Counted from the first letter of the stretch, positions 11,401 to 23,362 are shown. The stretch: 64,000 nucleotides of DNA from Adiantum capillus-veneris (GCA_014529385.2 CM043966.1:111302468-111366467), one strand, 5' to 3'. Notes: a model not told the origin generated them from the letters alone. Numbers and translations are program-made.

Positions 11401-12218
11401 ATGCGAGAGTATTTGACAAATGTTGATATAGACTTGTGGATCCAGTATCTTGGCCAACAGCATAGCAAACAATTTTTATGACATATACGTTGGGTTGTTC
11501 TTAAGGCTATCTGCTTCATCTACAAACCTGTAAGCAGCGGAGGCTTCCAGTCCTGCTACTGGAACTCCTTGAGCACTTGCCTTGCGCTTCTTTCTAGCCG
11601 TTTCATCTTCCTTTAGAGCGATCCTTATTTGCTGCGCAGTTGCTACGGACGGTTTGGGCTCATTAGGCATCCGAAATGCAAATGCCATGGTTTCTGGTGT
11701 CACTGACACCTTCCTACTATTTACCATAGCACTGCTAGTTTCAGCATCAAAGGAATCAAGAACTTGCTTGATGATATCTACATCAAAATAAATCCTTGTA
11801 GCTTGCAACACAACTCACAGATCCCAGAGTTGTAGCAGAGTCATTGCGTGATCAGTAAATACATATCGTTGGATTTTATTGTATGGAAGAACGGGAAGGC
11901 TTCAGTAACTATAGCCTGGGTTTCCTCAAGAGTTTCCTGTATCTTCTCTGAGCGTTTCCTTCTACCCATACACTGTGAGGTTGATGACGATGAAATAGGT
12001 GAAGGAGAAGATGACTTACTTGTGTCGAAGCCGTTTCCTGGTGTCGCTGGTAAGACTGTCTAACAGTCAGCTGTCTCATCAGAGGTCGATGTTTGCCGCT
12101 GTAGTGACGAAACCTCAGAGCTCGGTGATGGCGAATGGTTGATAGGAGGAAAGCGACACGCAGGAAATTTATGGGAAAAAATGCTAACTCTCCTGACTGT
12201 TATACGTGTTCGCGCCAT
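8440..12218 (-). pseudogene. Large extra coding region downstream of integrase, element 1
   Basis: I do not recognise this product. Coding-like sequence follows integrase on the same strand. A candidate start (Met-Ala-Arg-Thr-Arg...) at 12218 is in the integrase frame. Visible parts, N to C: a basic Ser-rich segment; a globular segment with FDVDIIKQVLDSF and VTPETMAFAFRMP (11811-11476), which loosely recalls plant transposon-associated domains; a Lys-rich segment (11211-10860); a long charged helix, probably coiled coil (10690-10380); an acidic Asp/Glu run then Pro/Gly-rich linker (10130-9950); two helical segments (9830-8846); and a tail to about 8440. Breaks include TAG at 12060, frameshifts near 11850, 10850, 9900 and 9204, and several further stops. 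No signal peptide or membrane segment was seen, so an envelope role is unsupported. Athila elements also have a post-integrase ORF. Confidence 0.6.
9161..9246. repeat. 43-bp direct tandem duplication
   Basis: GAAATTGAGAACA...GCATCATCTTTCT occurs at 9161-9203 and again at 9204-9246 with a few substitutions. As 43 is not a multiple of three, it accounts for the frame change inside the extra ORF at this point. Confidence 0.8.
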
Positions 12219-13655
12219 AAAACCTCCACCACTCGCCGCTCCTAGACTTGTGTGTGTTGTTGCTGTCGTGGCAAACATGCATTGGACAAGACTGCGACCC
12301 ATCCTTGTAATAATTACCACTGGCGTGCCATTTGACCGTTTGGTGCTTAAAATTTGGAAAGTGTGTCCATACTGGTACTGAACTGATTCCCAGTCTAGTG
12401 CAACCATACTGGTACTGATTCTAAGATTAGACTGATCTGGTCCTTCTGATATTGGTTCTGAAACTGGAACTGGTTGCACATGAAAAAGTCCAAAAATATC
12501 TGATTCTGGTATCTCTTGATCAGCAACCTCTAGTTCCTTAGTTCCTTGTTCTAACCCAGTTTCTCTGGTCTGTGAATAATAGAGCTTGATCTTTGCTCCA
12601 TTATACACTCCCGGCAACATCAGTCCAGATAAATCTTTCAATCTGACTGTACCATTGGAGAAGACCCAATCGACCTCAAAAGTTCCTGCCCAGGAAATCT
12701 TCAAATTTGGCTTTTTTGGACCCAATCTAGACTGATATAGAAGCACAAAGTCTCCTTTCTGGAATTCTCGAACTTTAATTCGGCGATCATGCCAGTGCTT
12801 CCTTCGTTGTTGAACAATTTCTTGTTCCAATATAGCCCTTTACCTGAGTTCATCTAACTACATCAGTTCATCCAGCCTTTTCTTAAGATTATGGTTGAAG
12901 TCTAATCCATACTTCACAGCCATTCTCAAACTGGGGACTACAAACTCCATAGGAACCACAGCTGCAGTACCATACACCATTCTGAATGGTGTCATTCCAG
13001 TAGTTACCTTATAAGCTGTCCTATAAGCCCATAGAGCAGTCTAAAGCTTCAAATCCCACTGGTCTGGTTTCTTTTGCACCACCTTAGTGAGAATAGTCTT
13101 TATTGTCTTGTTGCTACTTTCAGCCTGTCCATTGCATCTAGGATAGTAAGGAGTAGATTTCCGATGCTTGACTAAAAGCATATCCAATAGGATTTCCATA
13201 GTATCATTGATAAAATGTGTTCCTTGATCGGTCACAATTTCTACTGGACATCCATATCGGCAGACAATATTCTCAAACAAAAACCTTGCAGTTGACTTGG
13301 TTGTGTTGTCAGGAAGAGCCTTAGCTTCAATCCACTTGGTAACATAACAAGTAGCCATCACAATGTACTTGTTCTTCCTGGGAGTCACCTTCTTAAAAGG
13401 TCCCATAAAATCCAGTCCCCATTTCATGAATACTCCCAATGGTTGTATTGGTATTAAGGGAGTCATGTCTGCAGCTGTTGGTCGGCCCATTCTTTGGCAT
13501 ATGTCACAAGTTTTACAAAAACTTCTGACATCAACAATCAGTGTTTGCCACCACATACCTGCTTGCAAAATCTTCTTGTAGGTCACTTCGTTGGAAAAGT
13601 GTCCACCAGACTCACCATTATGCGCTTCTAAAATCACTTGCATTCTTCCTTCCAT
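12060..13655 (-). pseudogene. Integrase, element 1
   Basis: Joins element cDNA to the host chromosome. In order: HHCC-type zinc region (H...GGHF, then CKTCDIC at about 13500); catalytic core with D in GLDFMGP, D in TDQGTHF and E in NGQAESSNK; then a C-terminal part with FQKGDFVLLY and SWAGTFEV, the equivalent of the GPY/F module. A stop follows QWDLKL near 13041 and two more lie near 12850, so the core and C-terminal pieces are separated, although both are in one frame. That frame continues without a stop into the extra region starting at 12218. It is one frame away from RT/RNase H. Confidence 0.88.
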
Positions 13656-13920
13656 AGGGACACATCATCGAAGTATACCATCCACACCTAGTCAATAAAG
13701 TACTCCTCCGATGATGGTAAATTTCAGGCTTTTTATGATCAGAGCTTTCTTCTAATTCTGTTTCCAATCCTCCAGAAAGGCACCTTGGGAAAGGAATTGA
13801 TATATATCATACCATTCAGGATCCACTGATTCTTTTGCTTCTAACTGAAATAAATCAGCATCCACTGGCTCATCTCTAGGAGGTAATTCTGAATATCCCT
13901 CCGTACTTCTGGAAAGAAAG

Positions 13921-15489
13921 TCAGCTCCATAGTGGTTTTAGGCCAGGCTTATGGAAAATTCTGAATTCAAATTCCATAAGGAACATCATCCATCTTATCA
14001 GCCTGCCTTGAATAATAACTTTGTTAATCAGAAACAGAAGAGCTTGATGATCCACATAAAAATGGAATAACTTCCCTAATAGGTAATGCCTGAACTTCGT
14101 AGCGCTAAAAACCGTTCTGAGGGCTTCTCTTTCAGTAGTCATATAGCCTTGTTCAGCCTGACTGAATCTGCGACTAGCAAAATAGACCAGATAGTCTGTT
14201 CTGGGCTGAGCTAATATTGCCCACATTGCCAATCCTGAAGCATCTACATGTACATGAAAAATAATATCCCAATTCGGGTGCCTAAGGACTGGTTTACTGG
14301 TAATGGCTTTTTTCAAATTCTGAAAACTCTCCTCACACTCAGCAGTCCAATTGAACTTATTGGTCTTCTTTGTAAGCTCATATAGTGGTACTGCTTGAGA
14401 AGCAAACTTGTGTACAAATCTTCTATAGAAATTCACATAACCCAAGAAAGAACTCAACTTTGAAGCAGTTCTGGGTTATTTAGCTTGCTGGACACACTGT
14501 ATTTTCTCGTTGGCCATGTCTATTCCATTGCGGGAAACCACATGTCCCAGTAGCTGTCCCTTCCAGACCAGAAATACAGATTTGAATGGATTCAGACAAA
14601 TCCTCTTCTCCTTATAGCGTTTAAAAACCATCTCTAGGAATAGAAGGTGTTGTTCCTCATATGAATAGATAGTGAAGTCATCCATGAAAATTGTGAGGAA
14701 CCGATGAAGAAATTCATTAAACATCTCCATCATACACCGCTGAAAAGTAGCTAGTGCATTGCACAGGCCAAAAGGTATCACCAGATACATGAATGCTCCC
14801 CACTCAGTGATGAAAGTGGTCTTGGCCCTATCTTCAGGAGCGATCTGTAACTGGTTATAGCCGCTATAACCATCCATGAAGCTATACATCTCATATCCTG
14901 CGATCTCATCAAGCAACATATCAGTAAAAGGTAAGGGAAATGGATCCTTAATAGTCTGGGCATTTAGTTTCCTATAGTCAACACAAACTCTTAATTTCCC
15001 ATTCTTCTTAGGAACGACGACTATGGGAAATAACCAATCACTGCTTTCTACTTCCGTAATGAACCCCGCCTTGAGAAGATTATCAATCTCCTCCTTGACC
15101 TTCTTTGCATAGTTGGGGTTCATCCGGTATATTTGCAATCTTACTGGCCTAGCATCTGGTTTCAGAGGTATTCGGTGCTGACAGACTTCAGGATCTACTC
15201 CCTTCAAATCTGTATGTTCCCAGGCAAACACATCTTTATAGTTCTGAAACATTTTCCGTGCCTTTTCCTTCATTGCCGGTTTGAGGTGCTTGTTGACTTT
15301 GATCATTCTGGGATTTTCCTCTGATCCCAAGTTCCACTCCTCTACTTCCTGATCGTCTAGAAGCAACCAACTTGGTCCGCCTCCTTTTCGTTTGGTCGAT
15401 TCTTCAGTGTAGTCCCAAGAAGGTCCATTCATTTTTGAATCATTATTCTGATCCAGTGGGTACTCTTCAGAACATACTGGTTCTTCCAT
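13921..15489 (-). pseudogene. Reverse transcriptase and RNase H, element 1
   Basis: Copies element RNA into DNA and degrades the RNA strand. RT blocks visible: VVPKKNGKLRVCVDYRKLN, FPLPF, SFMDGYSGYNQLQIAPED, FGLCNALATFQRCM, catalytic FMDDF, LLGHVVS. The RNase H part runs from FLGYVNFYRRF through HVHVDASGLAMWAIL, the catalytic region, to TTEREAL and FYVDHQALLFL. A TAA at about 14476 lies between RT and RNase H in the same frame and a stop at 13921 ends the piece. A frameshift separates it from integrase. Confidence 0.9.
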
Positions 15490-15575
15490 TATACTAGTAC
15501 AACTGGTTCCTCCATTCTTCCAGTTAGTTGAACTGTTCTTTCACCTGCATTGACTTCAGTAAACTGATCAGGGAA

Positions 15576-16075
15576 TTATCTCTTCTGCTTGTCAGCTTGC
15601 TCTTTGTTCAGCAGGACTGCATTCAAATCGATTTCTGCCAAAGGAAATATGTTCATAGCTGCTAGCATTCGCTCAATTTTCTTGGATCTGTATTTCTGAC
15701 ACAACTCCTTCGGCCTCAGTTCCTTTTTCCAGCTCCTGGTGTTGTTGGTCTGGATTTTGATTCTGCCACCGGCCCCTTCTATGGTCAAAGTTTGGTTTGC
15801 ATAGTCATGAACAACATGTGTTGTTCTTAACCATGGGCGGCCTAGTAGCATTCCATATGCTCCCTGCACATCCAAGACTAGGAAACTGGTTTTGAATTTC
15901 TGCCTCCCAACTCTTATTTGCATGTTTTCAATCATACCCGTCGCCTGTACGACTCGATGATCTGCCATTCCTACCTTGAATGGTGCTGGTTTCATGTTAG
16001 TGATACCCATTCTTTGCTGAAGATGGGCTCCCATTATGTTGACTCCTGCTCCTCCATCCAGTATGACGCTTGAGA
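15576..16075 (-). pseudogene. Aspartic protease, element 1
   Basis: Cleaves the Gag-Pol polyprotein. The active-site motif reads VILDGGAGVNIM (about 16065-16030), the D-G-G variant common in plant Athila/Tat-type elements instead of D-S/T-G. The downstream flap and the hydrophobic MLLGRPWL motif are present. The open frame really starts upstream of the first internal Met, as the active site lies before it. It is out of frame with gag and with RT. Confidence 0.88.
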
Positions 16076-16369
16076 GAGGTTCCCATTGCTTCCTGACCTT
16101 GTAGTCTACCTGAATAAGTGGATTCTATCACACATTTTCACATGAATTTCCTCTCGCTCTTGGTCAGACTGATTGTCAGAGCTTGAAGAACTGGTGTATT
16201 CACGCTGCCATTCTTATTTAGCAGTACTTCTACTCTTTCCATCCACTCCCATTTCATCAGCTACTCCATGTACTACAGCCAGCATGGTCTCTGTCATGGC
16301 CGCTGACTGATCTTTATCAGCGGATTGGGCTGGTATCTTCTGAATGACTCTAGCTTCGGAACTTTATGG

Positions 16370-18139
16370 CTACTCTAGCAGCTTCTTGGCTAAATCCTCT
16401 GTGATTTTAGCTGCTAGTTCCCGCTGCTCTTGCCACTCATCTACCACCTTTTCTTTACCTTTGGCCTTCCAAACTTCCCTTTGTTGAGCCCACTTGCTAC
16501 TGTTAGGATTGAATGTTACTTCTGAAATGTATGGAATTTCTTCAATGATTACTCCCTTGCTCCTGGTAACCACCCTGACTGGGACTGGCTCTGGTGCCTT
16601 AGCCTCAGTAGCAGTCGTTACCGGTGCATCTGGACATTGGGCTGCAAAATGACCATACTTCCCATAGGTATAGCAATTCATGCTCCTGGTCTGGAAGTTG
16701 CCTCTTCCTCTTCCTCTGCCCATTCCTGGTTGATATCTGCCACGTCCTTGACCAGTACCATTGGTACCTGGTCTTTCCTCTTGAGCTACTTTGATTTGTT
16801 CTACCTTCACTCGTTCAGTGTAGGCAACCACTGATAGATCTTTTCCTTTCTTAAAATGGTGAATTCTGATACCACAATTATTCCATAGGTGACCAAAGAC
16901 CTTGCAGTAGGTACATTGTGGACATTCAGTGGAGATGTGGTCCTTGGATTTACATCTTGAACACCAAGTCTCCATCTTTTGAACCGTCTGTCTTGTGTGG
17001 CTAATTTCTGCAATCTGCCGAGCCATTTCTTCAATCTTCTTGGTCCATGATCCCTTCTGTGATTTCTCCTTTGTTCCTTCATTGGAGCTGCTCTCGGAGC
17101 TGCTGGACGTTGCACTGGAATCAGAAGCTTCAGTAGCCGAGCTACTGCTACTGGTCCTTTGCTTCTTGTGGCTCTTCTCTTTCTTAGCCTGTTGTTCCAG
17201 CTTTAATGCTCTTTGGACTAGGTCATTGAATTTTTTTGTAGGGGCTGGTACTTCTTGTTCCCTAAGCTTCTTCCTTCTGAACCCATTCAAAAACCATGCC
17301 CTCAATCTCTTCTCAGATGGCGGTTCTTGCAAATGCCTGGTCAGTTCTTTTATCTTTTCTACATAGCTGCGGACTGACAAATTCCTCTATTTGATCTCAT
17401 CCAATTCACAGAGAATATCCTCGTCCCTTGGATTGTCGGAATATTCCAACCTGAAGGCCTTAAGTAATTTGTTATATGATCTCAGTTGGCATGCAGGGTA
17501 ATGGTAATACCATTTCCTCACTGCCTCCTTCAAGGTTTGTGGAAAATATTCCCCCCAATCATCTTCATAAAATTTTTTTAGTTCAGCATTCTGCTCGAAA
17601 GAGGCTTGTATGTGAACATCTGGATCATCCTTTTTCCCTCCTTTGAATATGGGAAAGGAAATCTTCAGGGAAGCTCTGTAATCATTTCGATTACTGCTGA
17701 TCCCACCACTTCTCTTCTTGGCTTCAGAATGACGCTTGGGAGCCTTTTTGCAATTGTCAGTGTCAGCATCCCAATCAATCTCTGTCTCAGTATCAGTATC
17801 TTCTCTGTTTTTTCTGCTAGAAGTACGGTGACTTCTATTTCTGCCCTTGATATACTCATCTCTTTGGCGAGACTGAGAATTCTTGGAACTCTTTGCCTTT
17901 CATGCTTCCCGTTCTACCCGTCGGCGTCGAGAATGACTAGAGTGCTGTAAGTCCTGCGCCTCATCAGCCTGACTATACTCCTCCTGAGCCTCAGTGTCAG
18001 TCATTTTTTCTTGCTTGGGGTCAGACTCTCTTCCTGACTCCTCAGTAATTGGGTCCACACGAATGGTAGATTTCCAGCCACGATTTGATTTTGGTGCCAT
18101 TGTTGAAAACTTCAACTGGGAGAAGAGTCTTTCAGTCAA
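16370..18139 (-). pseudogene. Gag polyprotein, element 1
   Basis: Structural nucleocapsid protein. One frame from a Met near 18139 (or the MAPKSNRGW start just inside) to 16370, broken by TGA at 17898-17900 and TAG at 17387-17389. The middle contains the gag core (FPIFKGGKKDDPDVH, WGEYFPQTL, WYYHYPACQL, AWFLNGFR), then a Ser-rich stretch. Three zinc knuckles follow: CSRCKSKDHISTEC and CTYCKVFGHLWNNC are intact CX2CX4HX4C, while the third, CYTYGKYGHFAAQC, has Tyr for its second Cys. A GRGRGR-type basic run lies between knuckles two and three. Confidence 0.88.
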
Positions 18140-18152
18140 CGAGATTCAGCTC

Positions 18153-18170
18153 GAGCCACCGTGATCGCCA
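18153..18170 (-). other. Element 1 primer binding site
   Basis: Directly inside the 5' LTR the minus strand reads TTTTGGCGATCACGGTGGC. The TGG start fits pairing with the CCA end of a tRNA. I cannot name the tRNA; it is not the initiator-Met type (TGGTATCAGAGC). Confidence 0.65.
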
Positions 18171-18173
18171 AAA

Positions 18174-18675
18174 TGGAATTGGAGCTGATCTCTTGAGACA
18201 GCTAATTCCAGTGTTGAAGGATTTCAGCTACTAGTGTGGAAAGATTCCAGATAGCAGACTGGAAGAAATCAGAGACTAGACTGAAATGTGGATACTGAAA
18301 TAAGAATCAGACTTATAGAGTGGAATAAGGTTCATATTGAGATTGAGATTCAGAGATTGAGATTGAGATTCAGAATACTGGATGAGAAGTAAGTATCACT
18401 GAAATATATTCCATGATTGAGATTACAGATCAAGATTACAGCGAATATGACTACAGAGGGAAAGTACAGCCGATAATACTACCACTGATACTCAAGTACA
18501 ATGATAGCCCAAAGCGCTAATACAAGTGATAACAATTACCAACCCGATAATAATCTAATGGGCCCTATTTATACACTCCGGGTTTATTGTAGTAATTACT
18601 CTAGTAATTACTAAGTAATTCGCTATCTATCTTCTAAGAACACATTCCCACATGGTGATTATCCAGCCGTCTACA
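18174..18675 (-). repeat. Element 1 5' LTR
   Basis: About 502 bp, bounded by TG...CA and the TAGGC duplication. It holds extra GATTGA/GATTCA copies at about 18335-18375 relative to the 3' LTR, a sign of replication slippage after insertion. Confidence 0.92.
18565..18574 (-). promoter_or_regulatory. Candidate TATA box of element 1
   Basis: The minus strand reads GTATAAATAG inside the 5' LTR, about 110 bp from its outer end. The same block is present in the 3' LTR. It is a likely core promoter for element transcription. Confidence 0.6.
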
Positions 18676-18680
18676 TAGGC
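18676..18680. repeat. Target-site duplication of element 1, right copy (TAGGC)
   Basis: It matches 7648-7652 exactly. Confidence 0.92.
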
Positions 18681-19469
18681 AATAATCGAACAAAATCTGT
18701 TCTAGTTGGCCTGCAAGGAGTTGTGAAGAAGGCAGTTGTCCTTGGAGGCTGGCATTGGCTGGTACAATGCCATGACATTATATCTCATTGCATTATCTTG
18801 GGAAGGTCTGCTTCTGCTTATCTGCTTTGCTGTGTTGCACGGTCTTGACAGAAAAACAAACATCCCCCATACCACGTCTGTCAATCTTTGAAGGCCTTAC
18901 TCTCGCACCTGAATTCCACATTTTAATTTTCATGTTTAGGGTTAGATTTTACTCTGCCTTTGAAGTAAGCCTTCTCTCAGCTACATTCATCTTTAAACAA
19001 AAAATTACTAATCATCTCTGCAGGCCATCGTGACTCCTCACCTTGTTTTATTTGCAATATATATTCACTCACTATTTGTGAGTTTGGCCCAAAAGAAAAG
19101 GGACTGACGACTTCTCCACCCACCTTGAAAGGCGAAATGACCTTGAATGCACCACGTCAATCATCCTTTCATTTCAACCTTTGAAGTTTTAAAAAAAAAG
19201 CTTATGCACCTCAATTAATCCCACACTAACTTGAGCCTTGGTTGGGAAAACAAGACTCAATGCACATCCTCAAACAAGGCATGGCTTAGCATAGTTCTAA
19301 TGCGCCTAGTGATAAGTATGGAGCCTGATTTACCCCTTGTAATTTTATGTGGTAAAAGCGCACATTTGTAAAACCCCCATTATAAAGAGAAGCCATCGTG
19401 CGTAAAGAAAAATCACTCACCGGAAACCAAAATTTTCACGGCCAAGAATCAGGGGAAACTTTAGGGGCC
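18681..19469. other. Unique DNA between element 1 and the LTR array
   Basis: About 790 bp with no recognised gene. No AP2-domain exon is present, so the euANT-like gene does not resume here. It contains dispersed repeat copy 2. Confidence 0.55.
19119..19190. repeat. Dispersed repeat, copy 2
   Basis: Matches 4678-4748 in the same orientation, with a few substitutions. Confidence 0.6.
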
Positions 19470-19906
19470 GAAATATTCCTTTTCGCAGGAATATTATGGC
19501 CGGACGGCGGCCGAAAAGTGGTCGAAACATGACCGGTCGGTTGGCTGGTGTCCGGTAGTCAATGGCCGGTGGCTAGTGGCCGAATTCAAAAGCGGACTTG
19601 TCTTCTCAAGGGCGGCCACACATGGGCGGATTGAAGGGTTCGATTTGGACTTATCTACACAAGGGCGGCTACACATGGCTGCCTCTCAAGAGAGAGGGCA
19701 ACCCTTTTGGAGGCCATTTCTACACATTTCATAATGTGAAATTGATGCAACAAGGTGAGTGTGAGGTGGTGAGAGTAAAGGAAGGTGGGAGCTCCATTAA
19801 GGGTATAATCCCTTTGTAAACTACTTCTTGTTTTGAAGTACTAAAGCCATTGAGTGGCCGCTTTTCTGTGGTTGTAGCCCACATTGGGTGAACCACGTAT
19901 ATCGTG

Positions 19907-19963
<57 letters not shown>

Positions 19964-20049
19964 CTATAATCTTTTGTGTGTAAAATTTTATCTCTCTCCA
20001 TTAAGTAATCTACTCAAATATCTATTTAGCTACGTCATATTTCATAACA
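19470..20049 (+). repeat. Array LTR 0, 5'-truncated
   Basis: Array similarity begins at GAATATTCC near 19470, about the middle of the LTR, so the left half is missing. This is the left edge of the array. It ends CATAACA, a variant of CTAACA. Confidence 0.75.
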
Positions 20050-20103
20050 CCTGGTAAGTGCACACAGGATGTTGTTGACACAAAATAAGCACGAGCTCGC
20101 ATT

Positions 20104-20140
<37 letters not shown>

Positions 20141-20189
20141 TAAGAGAGAGGACCATCATGCATATTTTTTGCTACCCATCGCACCCTCT

Positions 20190-20255
<66 letters not shown>

Positions 20256-20465
20256 ACATGGCTCATTATTTTTTCTTGTTATGCATGTGTATGTGTGTGT
20301 GTGTGTGTGTGTGTGAGTGAGTGAGAGAGAGAGAAAGAGAGAGAGAGCATGAGTCACATCACTGGGAGATCATGGGAAAGAAAACGCAAGGAGAATTGAT
20401 ATACTGTAGCTACACCCCATAGCGCCGTGTCTGCAACAAGTAATTGTGTGTGTGTGTGCGTGCGC

Positions 20466-20507
<42 letters not shown>

Positions 20508-21117
20508 GCAAATTTAGCAAGTTAAAATACACTAAAACCGATTATTTGTGAACTCTGGTTCGAATTAAGCTTTTCATAAGGTTCATGAATCACAAAAAGG
20601 CCTCAAATTTGAAGGGTGGCCTACTACTTTTCCTTTTTCAGAAGGTTCCTTTTTCTTTCTACACAAATTGGAAGGGCATACAGATATGTTTTTCTAAATT
20701 TTTATACAAATTATATATACACTATTCTATCTATACTATTTATAATGGAGATTAAAATTTTCCAAGAAGAAGAAGGCCTCCACACGTCAGCTCTTGGAGA
20801 ATTTGCACGGACTTGCAGTGCAAATGCACCTTTCAAATGGAATTTGGAAACTTAAGCTATGCTGTTTAGACCTATAGCTGCTCGAGTGTGTGTGTGTGTG
20901 TGTGTGTGTGTGTCACACACACACACACACACACATATTGTCTTCTATGTGTGTGTGTGAGAGAGAGAATGATCAACGAGACTCAACGATCGAAGAGAGA
21001 GAGAGAGCACGACTGACACCTGTGTGTGTGTGTAAGAGAGAGAGAGGGAGAGAGAGAGAGAGAGAGAGTATGGGTCGCACACTTTGCCATTTGTAAATTT
21101 TCCTTGCAAGTTGGCTA
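20050..21117 (+). repeat. Array internal segment 0
   Basis: It begins CCTGGTAAGTGCACAC where a PBS would sit. Conserved blocks in order: GATGTTGTTGACACAAAAT; TG and GA runs around ACATGGCTCATTATTTTT; CATGAGTCACATCAC; ACCCCATAGCGCCGTG; GATTTTGCAAATT...CAAGTTAAAATACA; CAAATGCACCTTTCAAATGG; CCTATAGC-GCTCGAG; TG/AC/GA runs. No ORF. Confidence 0.75.
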
Positions 21118-22088
21118 TATTGGTGTTTAGCAACCATTTTGCAGCTTGTGAGTGCAATGGATGACACCATGGTGAAGGGTGGACATTTTCTTGGTTGGGG
21201 TACCAACGTTGTAACTTTCTCTAACAAGGTATCTGTGGCTCTGACGATTGAGTCGCCACTAAAAAATTTGACACTAGTGGTGGGAGAAGCCTTGAATGTG
21301 GTGTTGGCAGAGGCATAAGAGTTGATTCACTCATCAACTACATCACCCGTGGCTCTCATGTTGGTTGTGGAACTGTGTACGTGGTGCAGGATTTGGTGAT
21401 TCGCATTATCGACTCTCTCTTAGTTGGGATGCATCCAACCGTCAGGCAACTCTTGCCTCACTTTTCGCCAAGAGAGAAAAGCTATAAGAGGAGCTTCGTT
21501 AGGTTGAGAAATAGGTTTGAGAGCTTGAAAATACGATTAGCCAAGTTGAGAATGTGCTAAAAGGGTTTGAATGTTTCCTTTCATCCTTATTGAGATGCAG
21601 GCAAATTGAGACAACCAAAAATGTTTTTTTCCCTCGCCGGAATATTATGGCCGGATGGCGGCCGAAAAGTGGTCGGAACACGACTGGTCAGTTGGCCGGT
21701 AGCGGGCAGTCAATGGCCGGTGGCCGGTGGTCGGAAGTCAATGGCCGGTGGCCGGTGGCCGAATTCAAAAGCGGACTTGTCTTCTCAAGGGCGGCCACAC
21801 ATGGGCGGATTGAAGGGTCCGATTTGGACTTATCTACACAAGGGCGGCTACACATGGCTGCCTCTCATGAGAGAGGGCAGCCCTTTTCGAGGCCATTTCT
21901 ACACATTTCATAGTGTGAAGTTGATGCAACAAGGTGAGTGTGAGGTGGTGAGAGTGAAGCAAGGCTGGAGCTCCATTAAGGGTAAAATCCCTTTGTAAAC
22001 TACTTCTTGTTTTGAAGTACTAAAGCCATTGAGTGGTTGCTTTCTTGTGGACGTAGCCCACATTGGGTGAACCACGTATATCGTGTGT

Positions 22089-22123
<35 letters not shown>

Positions 22124-22209
22124 ATTATAATCTTTTGTGTGTGAAATTTATCTCTCTCCATTAAGTAATCTACTCAAATATCTATCTAGCTACGTCATAT
22201 TTTCTAACA
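21118..22209 (+). repeat. Array LTR 1
   Basis: Full length, about 1,092 bp. The usual TGTTGG start has become TATTGG. The GGCCGGT minisatellite is among the longest in the array (about 21690-21765). Confidence 0.8.
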
Positions 22210-22264
22210 CCTTCGTAAGTGCACACACGATGTTGTTGACACAAAATAAGACCAAGCTCGCCTT

Positions 22265-22303
<39 letters not shown>

Positions 22304-22348
22304 TAAGAGAGAGGACCGTCATACATATTTTTTGCTACCCACCGCACC

Positions 22349-22421
<73 letters not shown>

Positions 22422-22640
22422 ACATGGCTCTTTATTTTTTATTGTTGTGCATGTGTATGTGTGTGTGTGTGTGTGTGTGTCTGTGTGAGTGAGGGAGTGA
22501 GAGAAAGAGAGAGAGAGAGCATGAGTCACATCACTTGTAGATCATGGGAGAGAAAACGCAAGGAGAATTGATATACTGCAACTACATCCCATAGCGCCGT
22601 GTCCGCAACAAGTAATTGTGTGTGCGTGTACGTGCGTACT

Positions 22641-22687
<47 letters not shown>

Positions 22688-23089
22688 GCAAATTCAGCAA
22701 GTTAAAATACATTAAAACCGATTATTTGTGAACACTGGTTTCAATAAAGCATTTCATAAGGTTCATGAATCACAAAAAGCCCTCAAATTTAAAGGGTGAC
22801 CTACTACTTTTCCTTTTTCAGAAGGTTCCTTTTTCTTTCTACATAAATTGGAAGGGCATAGAAGGTTCCTTTTTCTTTCTACATAAATTGGAAGGCCATA
22901 CAGATATGTTTTTCTACATTTTTCTACAATTTATATCTATACTATTTATAATGGAGAATAAAATTTTCCAAGAAGGAGAGGGGCTCCACACGTCAGCTCT
23001 TGGAGCGTTTGCACAGAGTTGCAGTGCAAATGCACCTTTCAAATGGAATTTTCAAACTTAAGCTATGTTTATAAGACCTATAGCCGCTC

Positions 23090-23173
<84 letters not shown>

Positions 23174-23225
23174 AATGAGACTCGTCAATTTGAGAGAGAG
23201 AGAGCAAAACTGACACCTCTGTGTT

Positions 23226-23259
<34 letters not shown>

Positions 23260-23362
23260 GGGCGGGGAGAGAGACGGAGAGAGACAGAGAGAGAGAGCGA
23301 GAGAGAGAGAGAGAGACTATGGGTCGCACACCTTGCCGTTTGTAGATTTTCCTTACCAGCTA
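22210..23362 (+). repeat. Array internal segment 1
   Basis: Same block order as segment 0. It holds a private perfect-length 40-bp tandem duplication at 22821-22860 and 22861-22900 (GAAGGTTCC...) and a long GA/TG expansion at 23093-23330. Confidence 0.78.

Larger units (their letters stand above)
7653..18675 (-). mobile_element. Ty3/gypsy LTR retrotransposon, element 1 (about 11.0 kb)
   Basis: Complete outline on the minus strand: 5' LTR (18174-18675), PBS, gag, protease, RT, RNase H, integrase, a large extra coding-like region, PPT, 3' LTR (7653-8122), and matching TAGGC duplications outside. The domain order PR-RT-RH-IN is that of Ty3/gypsy. The RT resembles the Athila/Tat branch (DGYSGYNQ, FGLCNA, FMDDF). 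Every ORF carries stops or frameshifts and the LTRs differ by substitutions and indels, so the copy is moderately old and inactive. No second RNase H or chromodomain was recognised. Confidence 0.93.

Noticed and set aside
19470-20049. Treating each array LTR as an independent solo LTR insertion
   Set aside because: The ends are followed by the same internal sequence every time and no 5-bp duplications flank them; shared-LTR tandem structure fits better.
20050-20066. CCTGGTAAGTGCACAC after each array LTR as an initiator-Met PBS
   Set aside because: Only the TGGTA start agrees with TGGTATCAGAGC; the rest does not match, so I do not call a PBS.
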